Shown here in pieces: positions 27,218-36,871 of a DNA stretch of 64,000 nt. Position 1 is the stretch's first letter, and every line of letters begins with the position of its first letter. This stretch comes from Hyphomicrobium sp. (GTDB taxonomy: Bacteria; Pseudomonadota; Alphaproteobacteria; Rhizobiales; Hyphomicrobiaceae). Where the stretch lies: NCBI RefSeq assembly GCF_003987855.1, contig NZ_RXIZ01000007.1, positions 73,478 to 137,477 on the forward strand. Reading direction: 5' to 3'. The notes beneath the pieces are model-generated. The model was not told the DNA's origin and searched no databases. It worked only from the letters and a program-made list of their open reading frames with translations. The position numbers and the translations under genes are program-made.

Positions 27218-28315
27218 TCAGCCGGGCTTGGCGCGCTTTGTCGCCGCCCCGCGCCGCTGTGCCGGCCGCTTCGATGCCGCGACGGATCGGAACCGTATCC
27301 CGTCTTCCACTGGTGGACAGAAATAGTTTGCCAGATCGACCGTTTCGAGCCGACCCACGGCCGAACGTGCGACTTCCAGCCACTTTTCAGCGTGATTGCG
27401 CCCCGCCCCGTGGAGATAGGTGATCATGTCCCAGTCCGGCTTGAGCGTCGTCTCAGGATTGAGCGTTCCCGTGATTGGTCCACCGTCGATCAGGTGAAAT
27501 CTATGACGGCAGAGCGGCGCGAGGCGCCCCTTCGCCAGCATCGCCCCCGAAGTTTCGCGCACCGCCGTCACGATCTCGATATCGCGCAGCAACGGAGCAT
27601 TGAACGTCAGCCGGTTGGCGTGGTTTGAAATATCGCGCGCCGTACGCGGCAGGTGCTCGTTCACCCTGGGCGCGACCATGACCAGGAGCGTGTCGCTGAT
27701 GGGGCTCTCGCTCGCAAGTGTGACGAGATCGGGATTAGCTGAGAACCCGCCATCCCAGTATGCCTGTCCCTCGATCTCCACCGCATGGTGCATCACCGGC
27801 AGACACGCCGAAGCAAGCACCGCATCGATTGAGATTTCGCTGTGTCGAAAGAGGCGTGCCCTGCCCGTCGCCACGTGGGTTGCGGCGATCAGGAGCTCCA
27901 CGGGCGATTTCGACTGGATGAGATCGAAATCGACATGTTCGGTAATCAGTCGACGGAGCGGATCGAACCCGAGAGGATTGAACTCATACGGCGAGAGCAT
28001 CGACGCCAAATGCGTCGTCAATTGCGAAGGCCGCACCAAACCATTGAGAAACGGATTGAGGCGCGTGAGGTCCGGCACGCCCGCCTGATGGATCGCATGC
28101 CAGATCTTGAACATCTTTTCGCGCGCCTTGGCCCGCGACCCCTCCGCTAAGCCGGCGGCCAGAGCGACGGCGTTCACGGCGCCGGCGCTTGTCGCGCTGA
28201 TCCAACCGAAATGCAGCGTTTCATCTTCGAGCAGACGATCGAGTACGCCCCAGGTGAAGGCGCCATGCGCTCCGCCGCCCTGAAGGGCAAGATTGATCTC
28301 GACAGGTTTAGCCAA
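27218..28315 (-). CDS. Patatin-like phospholipase
   Basis: A 365-aa protein of the patatin family, lipid acyl hydrolases with a Ser-Asp dyad. The oxyanion hole reads GGGAHG (13-18), the nucleophile elbow reads ATSAG with Ser43 (first Gly of GxSxG replaced by Ala), and the catalytic Asp lies in the YWDGGFSANP stretch. There is no signal peptide or membrane segment, so it is likely a soluble or peripheral enzyme in the cytoplasm. A basic tail (KRPAQRRGAATKRAKPG) may bind membranes. It lies 85 nt from the DUF2380-like gene and may be co-transcribed with it. Confidence 0.88.
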   Translation of the reverse strand: MAKPVEINLALQGGGAHGAFTWGVLDRLLEDETLHFGWISATSAGAVNAVALAAGLAEGSRAKAREKMFKIWHAIHQAGVPDLTRLNPFLNGLVRPSQLTTHLASMLSPYEFNPLGFDPLRRLITEHVDFDLIQSKSPVELLIAATHVATGRARLFRHSEISIDAVLASACLPVMHHAVEIEGQAYWDGGFSANPDLVTLASESPISDTLLVMVAPRVNEHLPRTARDISNHANRLTFNAPLLRDIEIVTAVRETSGAMLAKGRLAPLCRHRFHLIDGGPITGTLNPETTLKPDWDMITYLHGAGRNHAEKWLEVARSAVGRLETVDLANYFCPPVEDGIRFRSVAASKRPAQRRGAATKRAKPG

Positions 28316-28640
28316 ATGAAGTGCTCCCCGCAGGCCCCTACGGACGAAAGCCAGCGCGATTCCATATCATTACCGCTCGCGGCGAGCTTGTGTCATTGAC
28401 GCCGCGGCAGAACGACAGGCTTTCACCCAGGTTATTCACTAGCGTGCGAATGTTACACAGACTCGTCGGCGTTGCGCGTCCATCATCTGGGCGATCTTCA
28501 CAAACGCTGCTCATCGCATAAGCATACTGGCGGCGACGAAAGTCGAAGACGCGTCACGATGCGGCACGCGCTTGAAGTCACTCGATTGCGTGGCATTTGG
28601 CCGCTAGTCATAGCGGATTATGACAAAGCCGATGTGCCGC
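28316..28640. other. Intergenic region without a supported gene
   Basis: These 325 bases lie between two minus-strand genes. The reading frames on either strand are short, lack ribosome-binding sites and show no recognisable domain. It presumably carries the promoter of the patatin gene. Confidence 0.5.
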
Positions 28641-29549
28641 TCATCGTTTCGGCGCTTCGAGAATTGTCTCGCTGATTTTTCGCACGCAAGAGTCTTCGCC
28701 CTCGATGCCGCGCACGATGTGGCGGATTCGAACGCCATTCCCGCTCTTGAAGAACGTGAAAAGATTGTAGCTCGCGGCAGGCTCGTCGCCATGGACGACA
28801 CCTGCTGATGCCGAACCTATGCCCACAATCGGAATGGCACCCTCACGCGCCGGCAGCCAATCGACACGCGTGCGATGATTATGTCCGTAAAGCACGAGTT
28901 CCGCCGTACCCCGCTCCAAGAGATGCACGAGATGAGCTGCATCCGTGAGCCCCCGGCGTGCCGACGCCAAATGCGGCAACGGCGGGTGATGGATCAGCAC
29001 GACGCGGATCAATCCCTCTTCTCCGAGATCGCGGAGAAGCTCTCCGGCGATCTCCAGCTGATGCCGTCCCAGCTTACCGCTCGCATAGAACGGCGGCGTC
29101 TCCACCGCCGAATTCAATCCGACAAGTGCCACCGGCCCGAGACGCCGCACGAACGGAAAGGCCAGCGTCTCGTTCTCGCCTCCCATGTACTCCGCCCACC
29201 GCGCAACGCCGGGTTCGCCGTGGAGGCTCGAATAGATATCATGATTGCCGGGGACGACGGTCACGTCCGCGGGCGCGCCGACGGACTTCAGCCAGGTGAG
29301 TGCCGATTGATATTCCATCGGCAGGCCAAGATTGATCAGATCCCCTGTGATCGCGATATGATCCGGCCGCAGGGCTTTAGCATCGGCTATCAATGTGTCG
29401 GCCACGGCGGCGCGATGCACCCGCTTGCGCTTTCGCAACCAGTTGGCCGAGCCAAGAACCCGCTTCGCATTCCAATAGGACCAAGGTGCCCCGAGGACTG
29501 GCGGCAAGTGAACATCGGAAAAATGCGCCAGAGTGAATGCTTCGGTCAT
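28641..29549 (-). CDS. Calcineurin-like metallophosphoesterase
   Basis: A 302-aa phosphoesterase with all metal-binding motifs: DVHL near the N-terminus, GDLINLG, GNHD, and GHNHRTRVD toward the C-terminus. These place it in the class III cyclic-nucleotide phosphodiesterase/Icc-like group, so a cyclic nucleotide or phospholipid-type diester substrate is possible but not proven. ATG 29549 gives MTEAFTLAHFSDVHL and is preferred over an upstream start at 29618 with unrelated residues. It is divergent from the Nudix gene, separated by 96 nt. Confidence 0.88.
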   Translation of the reverse strand: MTEAFTLAHFSDVHLPPVLGAPWSYWNAKRVLGSANWLRKRKRVHRAAVADTLIADAKALRPDHIAITGDLINLGLPMEYQSALTWLKSVGAPADVTVVPGNHDIYSSLHGEPGVARWAEYMGGENETLAFPFVRRLGPVALVGLNSAVETPPFYASGKLGRHQLEIAGELLRDLGEEGLIRVVLIHHPPLPHLASARRGLTDAAHLVHLLERGTAELVLYGHNHRTRVDWLPAREGAIPIVGIGSASAGVVHGDEPAASYNLFTFFKSGNGVRIRHIVRGIEGEDSCVRKISETILEAPKR

Positions 29550-29645
29550 TGAGAGATGCTGGGTAATGTTGCAAACGGCGTAGTCAGAACAGCGCCATAA
29601 GGCGTCATTGTCCAGCACCGGACGCGCGAATGAAGAGGAAGCCGG

Positions 29646-30098
29646 TTGAAAGAAGACATACCGCTACTTGGCCGCTTGGTCGTGCGCGCCTTCCAGCGCT
29701 ATTGGCGTCTCGTTCGCGGCCTGAGCTTATCAGTTGAAGGTTGTGTCGTGGACGAGGCCGGGTGTGTGCTTATGGTTCGGGAGGAAAATGGCGGCAACTG
29801 GGAATTGCCCCGGGGAAACGTGCGCGAAAACGAAAATCTCGAGAGCGCATTGCGCCGGGTCCTGCGAGAAGCCGCCGGCATCGAGGTTAACGGCCAGCCG
29901 CAGCTTTCATTTTTTCACGCCGCCGGAGCCAACGGACAAACCGGCTCCTACCTGGTGCGAAACTGGCGGCCGATCACGGGTTGGGAAGGCGAACCAAGGC
30001 GGTTCTTCCCGGAAAAGGCACTGCCCGGCGATACGGCAGGAGAGCAGGCCGAGCGGATTCGCCGCTTACTTCAGGATCGCACAATTTCGCAGGTGTGA
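29646..30098 (+). CDS. Nudix-fold protein with a degenerate Nudix box
   Basis: A 150-aa protein with a Nudix fold. The 23-residue box GX5EX7REUXEEXGU is incomplete: G57, E63, R71, E75 and G78 are present, but the Glu after R71 is Val72 and the second Glu of the EE pair is Ala76. Two of the three metal-binding acidic residues are therefore missing, and hydrolase activity is doubtful. It may have become a binding protein or use other residues. The start is TTG 29646 behind GAGGAAG. The GNAT gene follows after 52 nt on the same strand. Confidence 0.8.
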   Translation: MKEDIPLLGRLVVRAFQRYWRLVRGLSLSVEGCVVDEAGCVLMVREENGGNWELPRGNVRENENLESALRRVLREAAGIEVNGQPQLSFFHAAGANGQTGSYLVRNWRPITGWEGEPRRFFPEKALPGDTAGEQAERIRRLLQDRTISQV

Positions 30099-30150
30099 TA
30101 GAAGCCCCGGCCTGCTTTGTTCTCCATCCCTCGGTACGCGATCCGCCTTC

Positions 30151-30705
30151 ATGTCTCCGCCATTGGTCATCCGCCCCGCGACGCCTGCCGATATCGTCGA
30201 GATATCTAAGCTGCACGCACGCGTCTTTGGACCCGGGCGCTTCGCACGGTCGGCTTACCGCGTGCGCGAAGGCAAAGGCCATCTCTCGAGGTTCTGCCTG
30301 GTCGCCTGCCTTGGAGAGACAATCATCGCGTCAATCCGGAACACCGAGATAAGCATCGGTGGAAAATCTGGCGCCGTTCTCCTGGGCCCCGTTGCTGTTG
30401 ATGGCGCTCACCGCAGCCTAGGGCTGGGCAAGACGTTGATCCATGACGCGCTCGCGGCGGCGAAGACGGGAGGCGCCAAGCTCATGGTGCTGGTAGGCGA
30501 TCAGCCATATTATGGGAGGTTCGGCTTCAAGCCCGTCCCTATGGGCCAGATCGTCTTTCCCGGCCCGGTCAATCCCCAGCGCATCCTCGCCTGCGAGCTG
30601 GTTGCCGATGCCCTCTCGAATTACCGCGGCATCATCGCTGCCGAACCCCAGGCCGAGGCTCGCGCACAAATCGCTGCCAAGAGCGTCCGCGCCACACAAT
30701 CGTAA
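30151..30705 (+). CDS. GNAT N-acetyltransferase (YhbS-like)
   Basis: A 184-aa acetyltransferase of the GNAT fold. The acetyl-CoA loop is LGLGKTL near 90, and the YhbS-like markers LLGPVAVD, VLVGDQPYYGRFGFKPV are present. The substrate is unknown. The real start is the ATG at 30151 (MSPPLVIRPAT); the longer open frame to 29734 runs antiparallel in phase to the Nudix gene and is not coding. It is probably co-transcribed with the Nudix-like gene upstream. Confidence 0.88.
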   Translation: MSPPLVIRPATPADIVEISKLHARVFGPGRFARSAYRVREGKGHLSRFCLVACLGETIIASIRNTEISIGGKSGAVLLGPVAVDGAHRSLGLGKTLIHDALAAAKTGGAKLMVLVGDQPYYGRFGFKPVPMGQIVFPGPVNPQRILACELVADALSNYRGIIAAEPQAEARAQIAAKSVRATQS

Positions 30706-30852
30706 CGCCGTCGTAACCGATTCATCCGACGATTCCGCGCGGCGGTAATGGCCCGGTGAGTTGTATCACGCACGCTTACTTATGCAGGCTCGCGCAAGCT
30801 GAGGGTCCGAGAGTTTAAGGATCTCCAAGGCACGCGCAGCGGAAGGCTGATT

Positions 30853-33048
30853 ATGACCTCGACGTATCTCCTCTACAGGACCTACGCTGCGAACCTGCCG
30901 CAAACCCTTTCTCGTATCGGCGTACAGACCGACGTCGCCAACGCGGCGACCTACTACCAGAACAACATCGGTAACGTGACGTCTGTCGATGACTTCCTGA
31001 ACAACACACGCCTCTTCTCGTACGCCATGTCCGCTTATGGCTTGAGCGACATGGCCTACGCGAAAGCCTTCATGAAGAAGGTCCTGACAAGCGATCTCAC
31101 GGACAAGCACTCGTTCGTCAACAAGCTCACTGACCCACGCTTTTTGGCCTTCGCAAAGGCTTTCCAGTTTTCCACCGACGGAACCGTGGCGCCGCAAGAC
31201 GTTGTCCCCCAGACCCAAACTGAAGAGGACGACACGATCGGCCTTTACTCGCAGACCCAGGTCAACAAGGGCGCTGCAGCTTCGACTGAGGCCACCTATT
31301 ATCAGTCGCAAATTGGGAACATCACGTCCGTCGACCAACTGATGTCGAATGCGCGGCTCTTGAAGTATGTGGTCACCGCTTATGGTCTCAATCCCGATCG
31401 CGTGTCGAACGCAACCATTAGAGCCGTTCTGACCAGTGATCTGTCCGATCCCAACAGCACGGCAAACACGCTCAATAATTCCGCCTACCAATCGCTTGCC
31501 GCGGCATTCAATTTCAATACGGACGGCACCGTGAACGGAACGGCGCAATCGTCGGCCAACATTTCGAAGACCGTCTATCAATACTATAATGCCACCGGGA
31601 CCAGCGCGACGCCGGCCGCCGCGGCATACAAGACGCAGTACTACAAGGCCGCGATCTCGAGCATCACGTCCGTCGACGATCTACTCAATAACAACGCCCT
31701 AAGGGACGTGGCCCTGACGGCATTCGGTCTCAATCCGCTGCTGCAATCGAACACTGCCCTCAGACAGATTTTGACAAGCGATCTTTCCGATCCCAACAGC
31801 GTCGCGAACCAGCAAACGAATGCCGCTTACGAGAAGCTCGCAGCGGCCTTCAACTTCAATGCCGATGGAAGCGTGAACGGATCGGCTCAGACGGCGGATC
31901 AAACGAATTCCGTGATCGGCCTTTATTCGAATACCTATGATGACGCTCTTCAAGCGGCCAACGACCGCGCGACGACATCCTACAAAAGCGCGCTAGCGGG
32001 CGTGAAGACGGTCGATGACCTTCTGAAGTCGACCGCTTACAACTTCATCATGAATGCGTACGGCTTCGACTCTTCGACGATGACAAAGTACACGCTGAAG
32101 AAGATCCTCGAGAGCGATCCGAACGATCCAAGCAGCTTTGCGCGCCAATCGCACAACGCCGCCTACATTAAGCTCGCGTCCGATTTCAATTTCGACGCCG
32201 ATGGCAACTCCAAGACCGCACCGACAGCGCAGACCCAGAACAACATCATCTCAACCGGCGCGCTCTATACCACGCATAACGGCGGCGTGGTTGCCGATGG
32301 CGCAACAGCGACCCTGCAACAGACGGCTGCGCAGACCGAAACGACATATTACGCAACGAAGATGGCAAGCATCACGAATGTCGATGACTTCCTGAAGGAC
32401 AACAGGCTGGTCAAATATGCGCTTGATGCGTACGGGCTAAAGACGGCGAACCTTTCGACCTCGGACCTGCGCAAGATCCTCACCAGCGATCCGCTTGATC
32501 CCAAGAGCTTCATCAATCAACCCGAGAACGCTGCCTATCGGGATCTCGCGGTCGCCTATAATTTCGGAACGGATGGCAAAACCCTATCAGTACCGAAGCA
32601 GCAGGTGCAGGACCGCAGCCAGAGGGTGGCAACCGCCGACGGTTACCTCGAGCAAACGATGGAAACCCAGGCCGGCGATCAAAGCGATGGCCTCCGCTTG
32701 GCGCTTTACTTCTTGAACAAGGCTCCGAACATCACCTCGCCGTACCAGCTTCTCGCCGACAAGGCCCTTCTCCAGTTCACCCAGACGGCGCTCGGTTTAT
32801 CGACCGCGATGTCGCAAGCCGACATCGACACACAAGCAAAGATGATCACCAAGAAGTTAAACTTGGCCGACCTTCAGGACCCGACCAAGCTCAACAAGCT
32901 CATTACTCAATTCTCAGCCATGTACGATATCAACAATTCCAATGTGGCCTCGACCTCCCCCGTGGTTCAGATCCTTCAGGGAAGCTCCACGTCGTTCAAT
33001 GGCATCATAGACATCGGGGCAATTACGACCCCGATTGCGTCCTTCTAA
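30853..33048 (+). CDS. DUF1217 protein with six repeats
   Basis: A 731-aa protein made almost entirely of DUF1217-type repeats of about 110-120 residues. Each has a YYxxxIxxITSVDDLL segment, an AYGL segment, an ILTSDLxDPxS segment and a FNFNxDG end. I count six: five well matched and a divergent sixth from about 600. There is no signal peptide or membrane segment. DUF1217 proteins in Rhizobiales lie in or near flagellar gene clusters and are usually much shorter; none of those genes is here. Asn/Thr/Ala/Gln-rich composition and Asp-containing loops suggest an extracellular structural protein secreted without a classical signal, which is inference. Confidence 0.85.
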   Translation: MTSTYLLYRTYAANLPQTLSRIGVQTDVANAATYYQNNIGNVTSVDDFLNNTRLFSYAMSAYGLSDMAYAKAFMKKVLTSDLTDKHSFVNKLTDPRFLAFAKAFQFSTDGTVAPQDVVPQTQTEEDDTIGLYSQTQVNKGAAASTEATYYQSQIGNITSVDQLMSNARLLKYVVTAYGLNPDRVSNATIRAVLTSDLSDPNSTANTLNNSAYQSLAAAFNFNTDGTVNGTAQSSANISKTVYQYYNATGTSATPAAAAYKTQYYKAAISSITSVDDLLNNNALRDVALTAFGLNPLLQSNTALRQILTSDLSDPNSVANQQTNAAYEKLAAAFNFNADGSVNGSAQTADQTNSVIGLYSNTYDDALQAANDRATTSYKSALAGVKTVDDLLKSTAYNFIMNAYGFDSSTMTKYTLKKILESDPNDPSSFARQSHNAAYIKLASDFNFDADGNSKTAPTAQTQNNIISTGALYTTHNGGVVADGATATLQQTAAQTETTYYATKMASITNVDDFLKDNRLVKYALDAYGLKTANLSTSDLRKILTSDPLDPKSFINQPENAAYRDLAVAYNFGTDGKTLSVPKQQVQDRSQRVATADGYLEQTMETQAGDQSDGLRLALYFLNKAPNITSPYQLLADKALLQFTQTALGLSTAMSQADIDTQAKMITKKLNLADLQDPTKLNKLITQFSAMYDINNSNVASTSPVVQILQGSSTSFNGIIDIGAITTPIASF

Positions 33049-33241
33049 GTCTTGCCGGACACCGCTTTAACGGTTCCGACGCGATTTGGCGTTAGGCTGC
33101 GGCAGATCTATTGCATGTGCCATTAAAGCAGCAGCTCGGAGGATAAGGCCGGACGGCCTTTCCCACGGTGCCAGCTCGCATTAATGTTGCAGCGAAAAGC
33201 GATCCTGGATCCGGCGCCTTGGACACTAAAAGGACAGCACG

Positions 33242-33547
33242 ATGAAGCCTCTCGCCCTTGCAGGTGCGGCAGCCCTCCTGGTGGTGTCGCTCGTTCCAGC
33301 TGTAGCGCATCCCCGCTCCGGATCTGGTCCTCGCGCGGCGGCCGGTGACGTGCCGTTTGCCCCTGTCGACCGTCGCGGCCCGACCCTGCCTCCCGATACG
33401 ATGCTGGGACCTGATTCCGGCTGGAACGGCAGCGGCAGCGGCGGAGCGGCGGGCCCTAATTATAATCTCGTCCAACCGCTCTTCGGACCACCGTTGCCGA
33501 CGCTTCCAAAACCAAGGCGCAAACCCCGCATTATTTTGGGCGAGTGA
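33242..33547 (+). CDS. Small secreted Pro/Gly-rich protein
   Basis: A 101-aa protein with a signal peptide (hydrophobic 5-20, cleaved near AVA-HP) and a mature part rich in Pro and Gly with no Cys, ending in basic KPRRKPRIILGE. No family is recognised and the mature part is probably disordered. AGGACAG precedes the ATG by about 6 nt. It is convergent with the membrane protein gene downstream (16-nt gap). Confidence 0.62.
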   Translation: MKPLALAGAAALLVVSLVPAVAHPRSGSGPRAAAGDVPFAPVDRRGPTLPPDTMLGPDSGWNGSGSGGAAGPNYNLVQPLFGPPLPTLPKPRRKPRIILGE

Positions 33548-33562
33548 TCTCGTTTCCAGCGA

Positions 33563-34402
33563 TCACCATCCGGAAAATCTGAACCGAGAGGACGTGCTCT
33601 CGTCGCGGCTCTTGCCACCGCGGATGCCGCCGTACCATGCCGCACCAAGCCCGATGAGCAGACCGATGCCTGTGAGCAGCCCGGAAAGCTCCGTCGCCTT
33701 TTTCGCCTTATCGAGCGCTGCCATTGCGTCGGCATAGGCGGTATCGACTCGGGTTTCGGCATCTGAAACCGGAATGCCGGCCTTTGGTGCAATGATATTG
33801 GCGACGAACGTCCGGTCCTTCGGAGCCAAACCGCCGTCACGTCCGAACGATCTCATGAACACGGCTTCGATCGTCCGGGTTTCGTCAGTGGTGAGGATCG
33901 GAGCAGCTGTCGCGGTCTTCCCTTCCGCAGGAGCAGCAAGCGTCGAGATCATCCCCGAAAGCGGGCTCGAAGAATTTCGATCGGCGAACTTGGCCACCGC
34001 AGACGAGCCCGCGTGGAGCGCAGCTCCGCCAGCGCTGGCCGCAATCATCCCGCCGATCAGTACGCACACCGCCCACGTGACCATGCCTTGGAGACCATCA
34101 CGGAACTCGACTTCGTTAATCGGCACCTCAGCCACACGCGGACGTACCCGCGCCGCCACGAAACCGGCCACGAGGAAGGATCCGATTGTCGCGATCAATC
34201 CCCAGAGCGCGGCAACACTGGCTGCAAGGCCCGAGTACGACTGCCCAGGCCACGGGGACAAAAGCGAAAGTCCGCTCGCCACTCCCAGCGAGATCAAAAC
34301 GAGCGACACCGCCGATCCGGCGGCTGCCCCGGCGAGAATCCCGCGCCAACTCAAAAACGATTCCGACGGGGTGCCCGCCTCGATCTCAATTACGTCCGCC
34401 AT
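33563..34402 (-). CDS. Four-TM membrane protein of unknown function
   Basis: A 279-aa inner-membrane protein with predicted segments at about 21-48, 60-84, 105-128 and 240-262, and a hydrophilic loop (about 130-235) between the third and fourth. Gly/Ala-rich helices (GILAGAAAGSAVSLVLISLGVASGL) suggest tight packing. Similar proteins in Rhizobiales are sometimes labelled PhnA-like, but I see no basis for a phosphonate role. ATG 34402 has GGAGGAA upstream. The micro-protein gene ends 13 nt before it, so the two are almost certainly one operon. Confidence 0.75.
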   Translation of the reverse strand: MADVIEIEAGTPSESFLSWRGILAGAAAGSAVSLVLISLGVASGLSLLSPWPGQSYSGLAASVAALWGLIATIGSFLVAGFVAARVRPRVAEVPINEVEFRDGLQGMVTWAVCVLIGGMIAASAGGAALHAGSSAVAKFADRNSSSPLSGMISTLAAPAEGKTATAAPILTTDETRTIEAVFMRSFGRDGGLAPKDRTFVANIIAPKAGIPVSDAETRVDTAYADAMAALDKAKKATELSGLLTGIGLLIGLGAAWYGGIRGGKSRDESTSSRFRFSGW

Positions 34403-34415
34403 AACGTTCCTCCGA

Positions 34416-34490
34416 TCACCTGAAACCAACAAGGCTCAGAAGAAACGAAATGACCACGATTAACCCGATCAGATAGATGATCTCGTGCAC
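34416..34490 (-). CDS. 24-aa single-span micro-protein
   Basis: The ORF begins at GTG 34490 with GAGGAG about 8 nt upstream and encodes MHEIIYLIGLIVVISFLLSLVGFR. It is one hydrophobic helix (about residues 4-22) with an acidic start and a single Arg at the end, typical of small membrane proteins in Rhizobiales. It lies 13 nt upstream of the four-TM gene on the same strand, so it probably modulates or assembles with that protein. The call rests on the ribosome-binding site, hydrophobic pattern and spacing. Confidence 0.7.
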   Translation of the reverse strand: MHEIIYLIGLIVVISFLLSLVGFR

Positions 34491-34614
34491 TGTACGTCTC
34501 CTCGCCACAACTCGCGGTTTCCAACAGAGCGGGGGCAAGGTTAGTTCCTTGCGCCGGCCAGAGAGGCGCTGTGGCGAGAGGATTGTCTGTCCGGCAGACT
34601 TGGCGGGACGGCGT

Positions 34615-35421
34615 CTAGCTCTTCTCTGACGCAGAGGGAAACAATGCCGAGCTTCGCCCGGTAACCCAGTACGCTAGAAGACCCATCCACTCCTTCACCG
34701 CCAGATCCGTGCGCTGCAATCCAGCGGCGATGCTGTCAAAGGGCCGCCAAGCGTCCTGGCTACCCCTGGTTCTGAAGTCGACGGGAAAAGGTATCACGTC
34801 ATAGCCTGCTTCCCGGAACACACCGACCGATCGCGGCATATGATAGGCCGAGGTGACGAGGATCCAGCGAGTCCCTGGCTCTGGGTGCAGCAGCCGTTTT
34901 GTCAGCACAGCGTTCTCGTAGGTATTGCGCGCGTCGCTTTCAATGAGAATGCGATTGGGCGCGATACCTGCATCGATGAAAAAATCCCGTACCGCATCGG
35001 CAACGCCGCCATGACCGAACAGCGAGCCGCTGCCCCCCGTAAAGATGACTCTTGCATCGGGAAGTTCGCGCGCAAGCCGTAGGGCTTCCGTCAGACGCTC
35101 GGCTGCCTCGTTTAACGCGAGCCCTCCACGGGCACGAGTGATCGAAATATCTTCAAAGCCGCCGAGCAGAATGATGCCGCTGACGGTACCCTGCGGGACA
35201 GACGGGACGTGCGTTGCAAAGCGTTCTTCGAGCGGGAGCACCAGAATATTGCCGCCGGGAAGAAATCCGAAAAGCAGGATGATCCCAAAGCCCACCCCAA
35301 GAAATCGCCGCGCCCACCTCGGGCTGCGTCGCATGAAAAGGCCGCCGAGCAAGAGCGAAAGGAACGCAATGCTCGACGGCTGAACACAGAAGAATATCAC
35401 TTTGGACGCGACGAAAAACAT
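34615..35421 (-). CDS. YdcF/DUF218 family membrane protein
   Basis: A 268-aa protein with two N-terminal membrane segments (about 5-30 and 38-60) and a DUF218 domain that follows (about 80-240). The conserved features are IILLGG, FTGGSG, ESDARNTYENA and SAYHMPRSV. Related proteins (ElyC, SanA, YdcF) act in envelope biogenesis and bind nucleotides or lipid-linked sugars; the exact role here is unknown. The gene is on the same strand as purA, 58 nt downstream of it. Confidence 0.87.
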   Translation of the reverse strand: MFFVASKVIFFCVQPSSIAFLSLLLGGLFMRRSPRWARRFLGVGFGIILLFGFLPGGNILVLPLEERFATHVPSVPQGTVSGIILLGGFEDISITRARGGLALNEAAERLTEALRLARELPDARVIFTGGSGSLFGHGGVADAVRDFFIDAGIAPNRILIESDARNTYENAVLTKRLLHPEPGTRWILVTSAYHMPRSVGVFREAGYDVIPFPVDFRTRGSQDAWRPFDSIAAGLQRTDLAVKEWMGLLAYWVTGRSSALFPSASEKS

Positions 35422-35479
35422 CGAGCTAGCCCCTCAGCGATATTCCCTCTCAAACGCAGTTGCGCGCAAAACCTGATCG

Positions 35480-36775
35480 CTATTGCGCGACGAAAGGATC
35501 CTTCATCAAAATCGTATCCTCGCGCTCCGGGCTCGTCGACAGCAGCGTGATCGGGCATTCGATCAGCTCCTCGACCCGGCGAACATATTTGATGGCCTGC
35601 GCCGGGAGGTCTGCCCACCGTCGCGCGCCATAGGTCGATTGAGACCAGCCCTCGAATTCTTCATAGATCGGCACGATCTCTGCCTGCGCGGTCGCGCTCG
35701 CCGGCAGACGGTCGAGCGTTTCGCCGTCGAGTTTGTAGCCAACGCAAATGCGGATCGTGTCGAAGCCGTCCAACACGTCAAGCTTGGTCAGCGCAATGCC
35801 GTCAATGCCGGAGACCTTCGCCACCTGACGCACAAGCACAGCATCAAACCAGCCGCAACGACGCTTACGCCCAGTGACGGTGCCGAACTCGCGGCCGCGC
35901 TCGCCGATTTTCTCGCCGATTGCATCCGTCAGCTCGGAGGGAAATGGACCAGAGCCCACGCGTGTCGTGTAAGCCTTTGCGATGCCCAGCACGTAGCCCA
36001 CCTGACGTGGCCCGACTCCCGATCCGGTCGCAGCCTGCGCGGCAACCGTGTTTGACGACGTGACAAATGGGTAGGTGCCGTGATCGACATCGAGCAGAGC
36101 GCCTTGAGCGCCTTCGAACAGAATGCGTTTGCCCTGCCGCCACGCCTGGTCGAGATATTCCCATGTTACCGCCCCGAAGGGCAGGACCTTCGGCGCGATC
36201 TCAACCAGTTCGGCGATGAGCGTATCCTTATCGACCTCCGGCTGGCCAAGTCCTCTGCGCAACGCGTTGTGATGCGCGAGAAGGCGATCGACCTTCGGAC
36301 CAAGAGTCGCTGGAGACGCCAAGTCCTGAAAGCGGATCGCGCGCCGGCCGACTTTGTCTTCGTACGCAGGACCGATGCCGCGGCCCGTTGTCCCGATCTT
36401 CTCGGTTCCAGCTGCCGCTTCCCGCACGACGTCGAGCTCACGATGCAAAGGCAGAATAAGCGCGGCGTTTTCGGCGATCCGCAGGTTGCCCGGCCCAATG
36501 GCAATACCTTGCTCCCTCAGTCGGCCGATTTCTGCAACGAGCGCCCAAGGATCGATGACGACTCCGTTGCCTATCACTGACATCTTGTCGGGTCTCACGA
36601 CGCCCGACGGGAGCAGCGACAGCTTGAAAGTCTTGTCGCCGATGACGAGCGTGTGCCCGGCGTTGTGGCCGCCTTGGAAACGCACCACGACGTCGGCGCG
36701 CTCCGAAAGCCAGTCCACGATCTTGCCTTTGCCCTCGTCGCCCCATTGGGCGCCGACCACGACGACGTTCGCCAT
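35480..36775 (-). CDS. purA: Adenylosuccinate synthetase
   Basis: PurA (431 aa) joins IMP and aspartate with GTP to make adenylosuccinate, the first committed step to AMP. The GTP-binding loop GDEGKGK (12-18) and the HNAGHT segment with the catalytic His (near 41) are intact, as are [36 protein letters not shown], and [13 protein letters not shown]. Length is normal and the ATG at 36775 gives [18 protein letters not shown] directly. Confidence 0.98.
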   Translation of the reverse strand: MANVVVVGAQWGDEGKGKIVDWLSERADVVVRFQGGHNAGHTLVIGDKTFKLSLLPSGVVRPDKMSVIGNGVVIDPWALVAEIGRLREQGIAIGPGNLRIAENAALILPLHRELDVVREAAAGTEKIGTTGRGIGPAYEDKVGRRAIRFQDLASPATLGPKVDRLLAHHNALRRGLGQPEVDKDTLIAELVEIAPKVLPFGAVTWEYLDQAWRQGKRILFEGAQGALLDVDHGTYPFVTSSNTVAAQAATGSGVGPRQVGYVLGIAKAYTTRVGSGPFPSELTDAIGEKIGERGREFGTVTGRKRRCGWFDAVLVRQVAKVSGIDGIALTKLDVLDGFDTIRICVGYKLDGETLDRLPASATAQAEIVPIYEEFEGWSQSTYGARRWADLPAQAIKYVRRVEELIECPITLLSTSPEREDTILMKDPFVAQ

Positions 36776-36871
36776 TGTAGTTAAACCTTCTCAGCCTTCT
36801 CATGATTTGGCCCCGGCGAGAGCCAGGGCCGCGCGGGATACCCGCCATTGATCCAAATTCGGCGCGAGCCG

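Noticed and set aside
28472..28675. A 67-aa plus-strand frame in the patatin/metallophosphoesterase gap.
   Set aside because: It has no ribosome-binding site, runs into the end of the metallophosphoesterase gene on the other strand and shows no domain.
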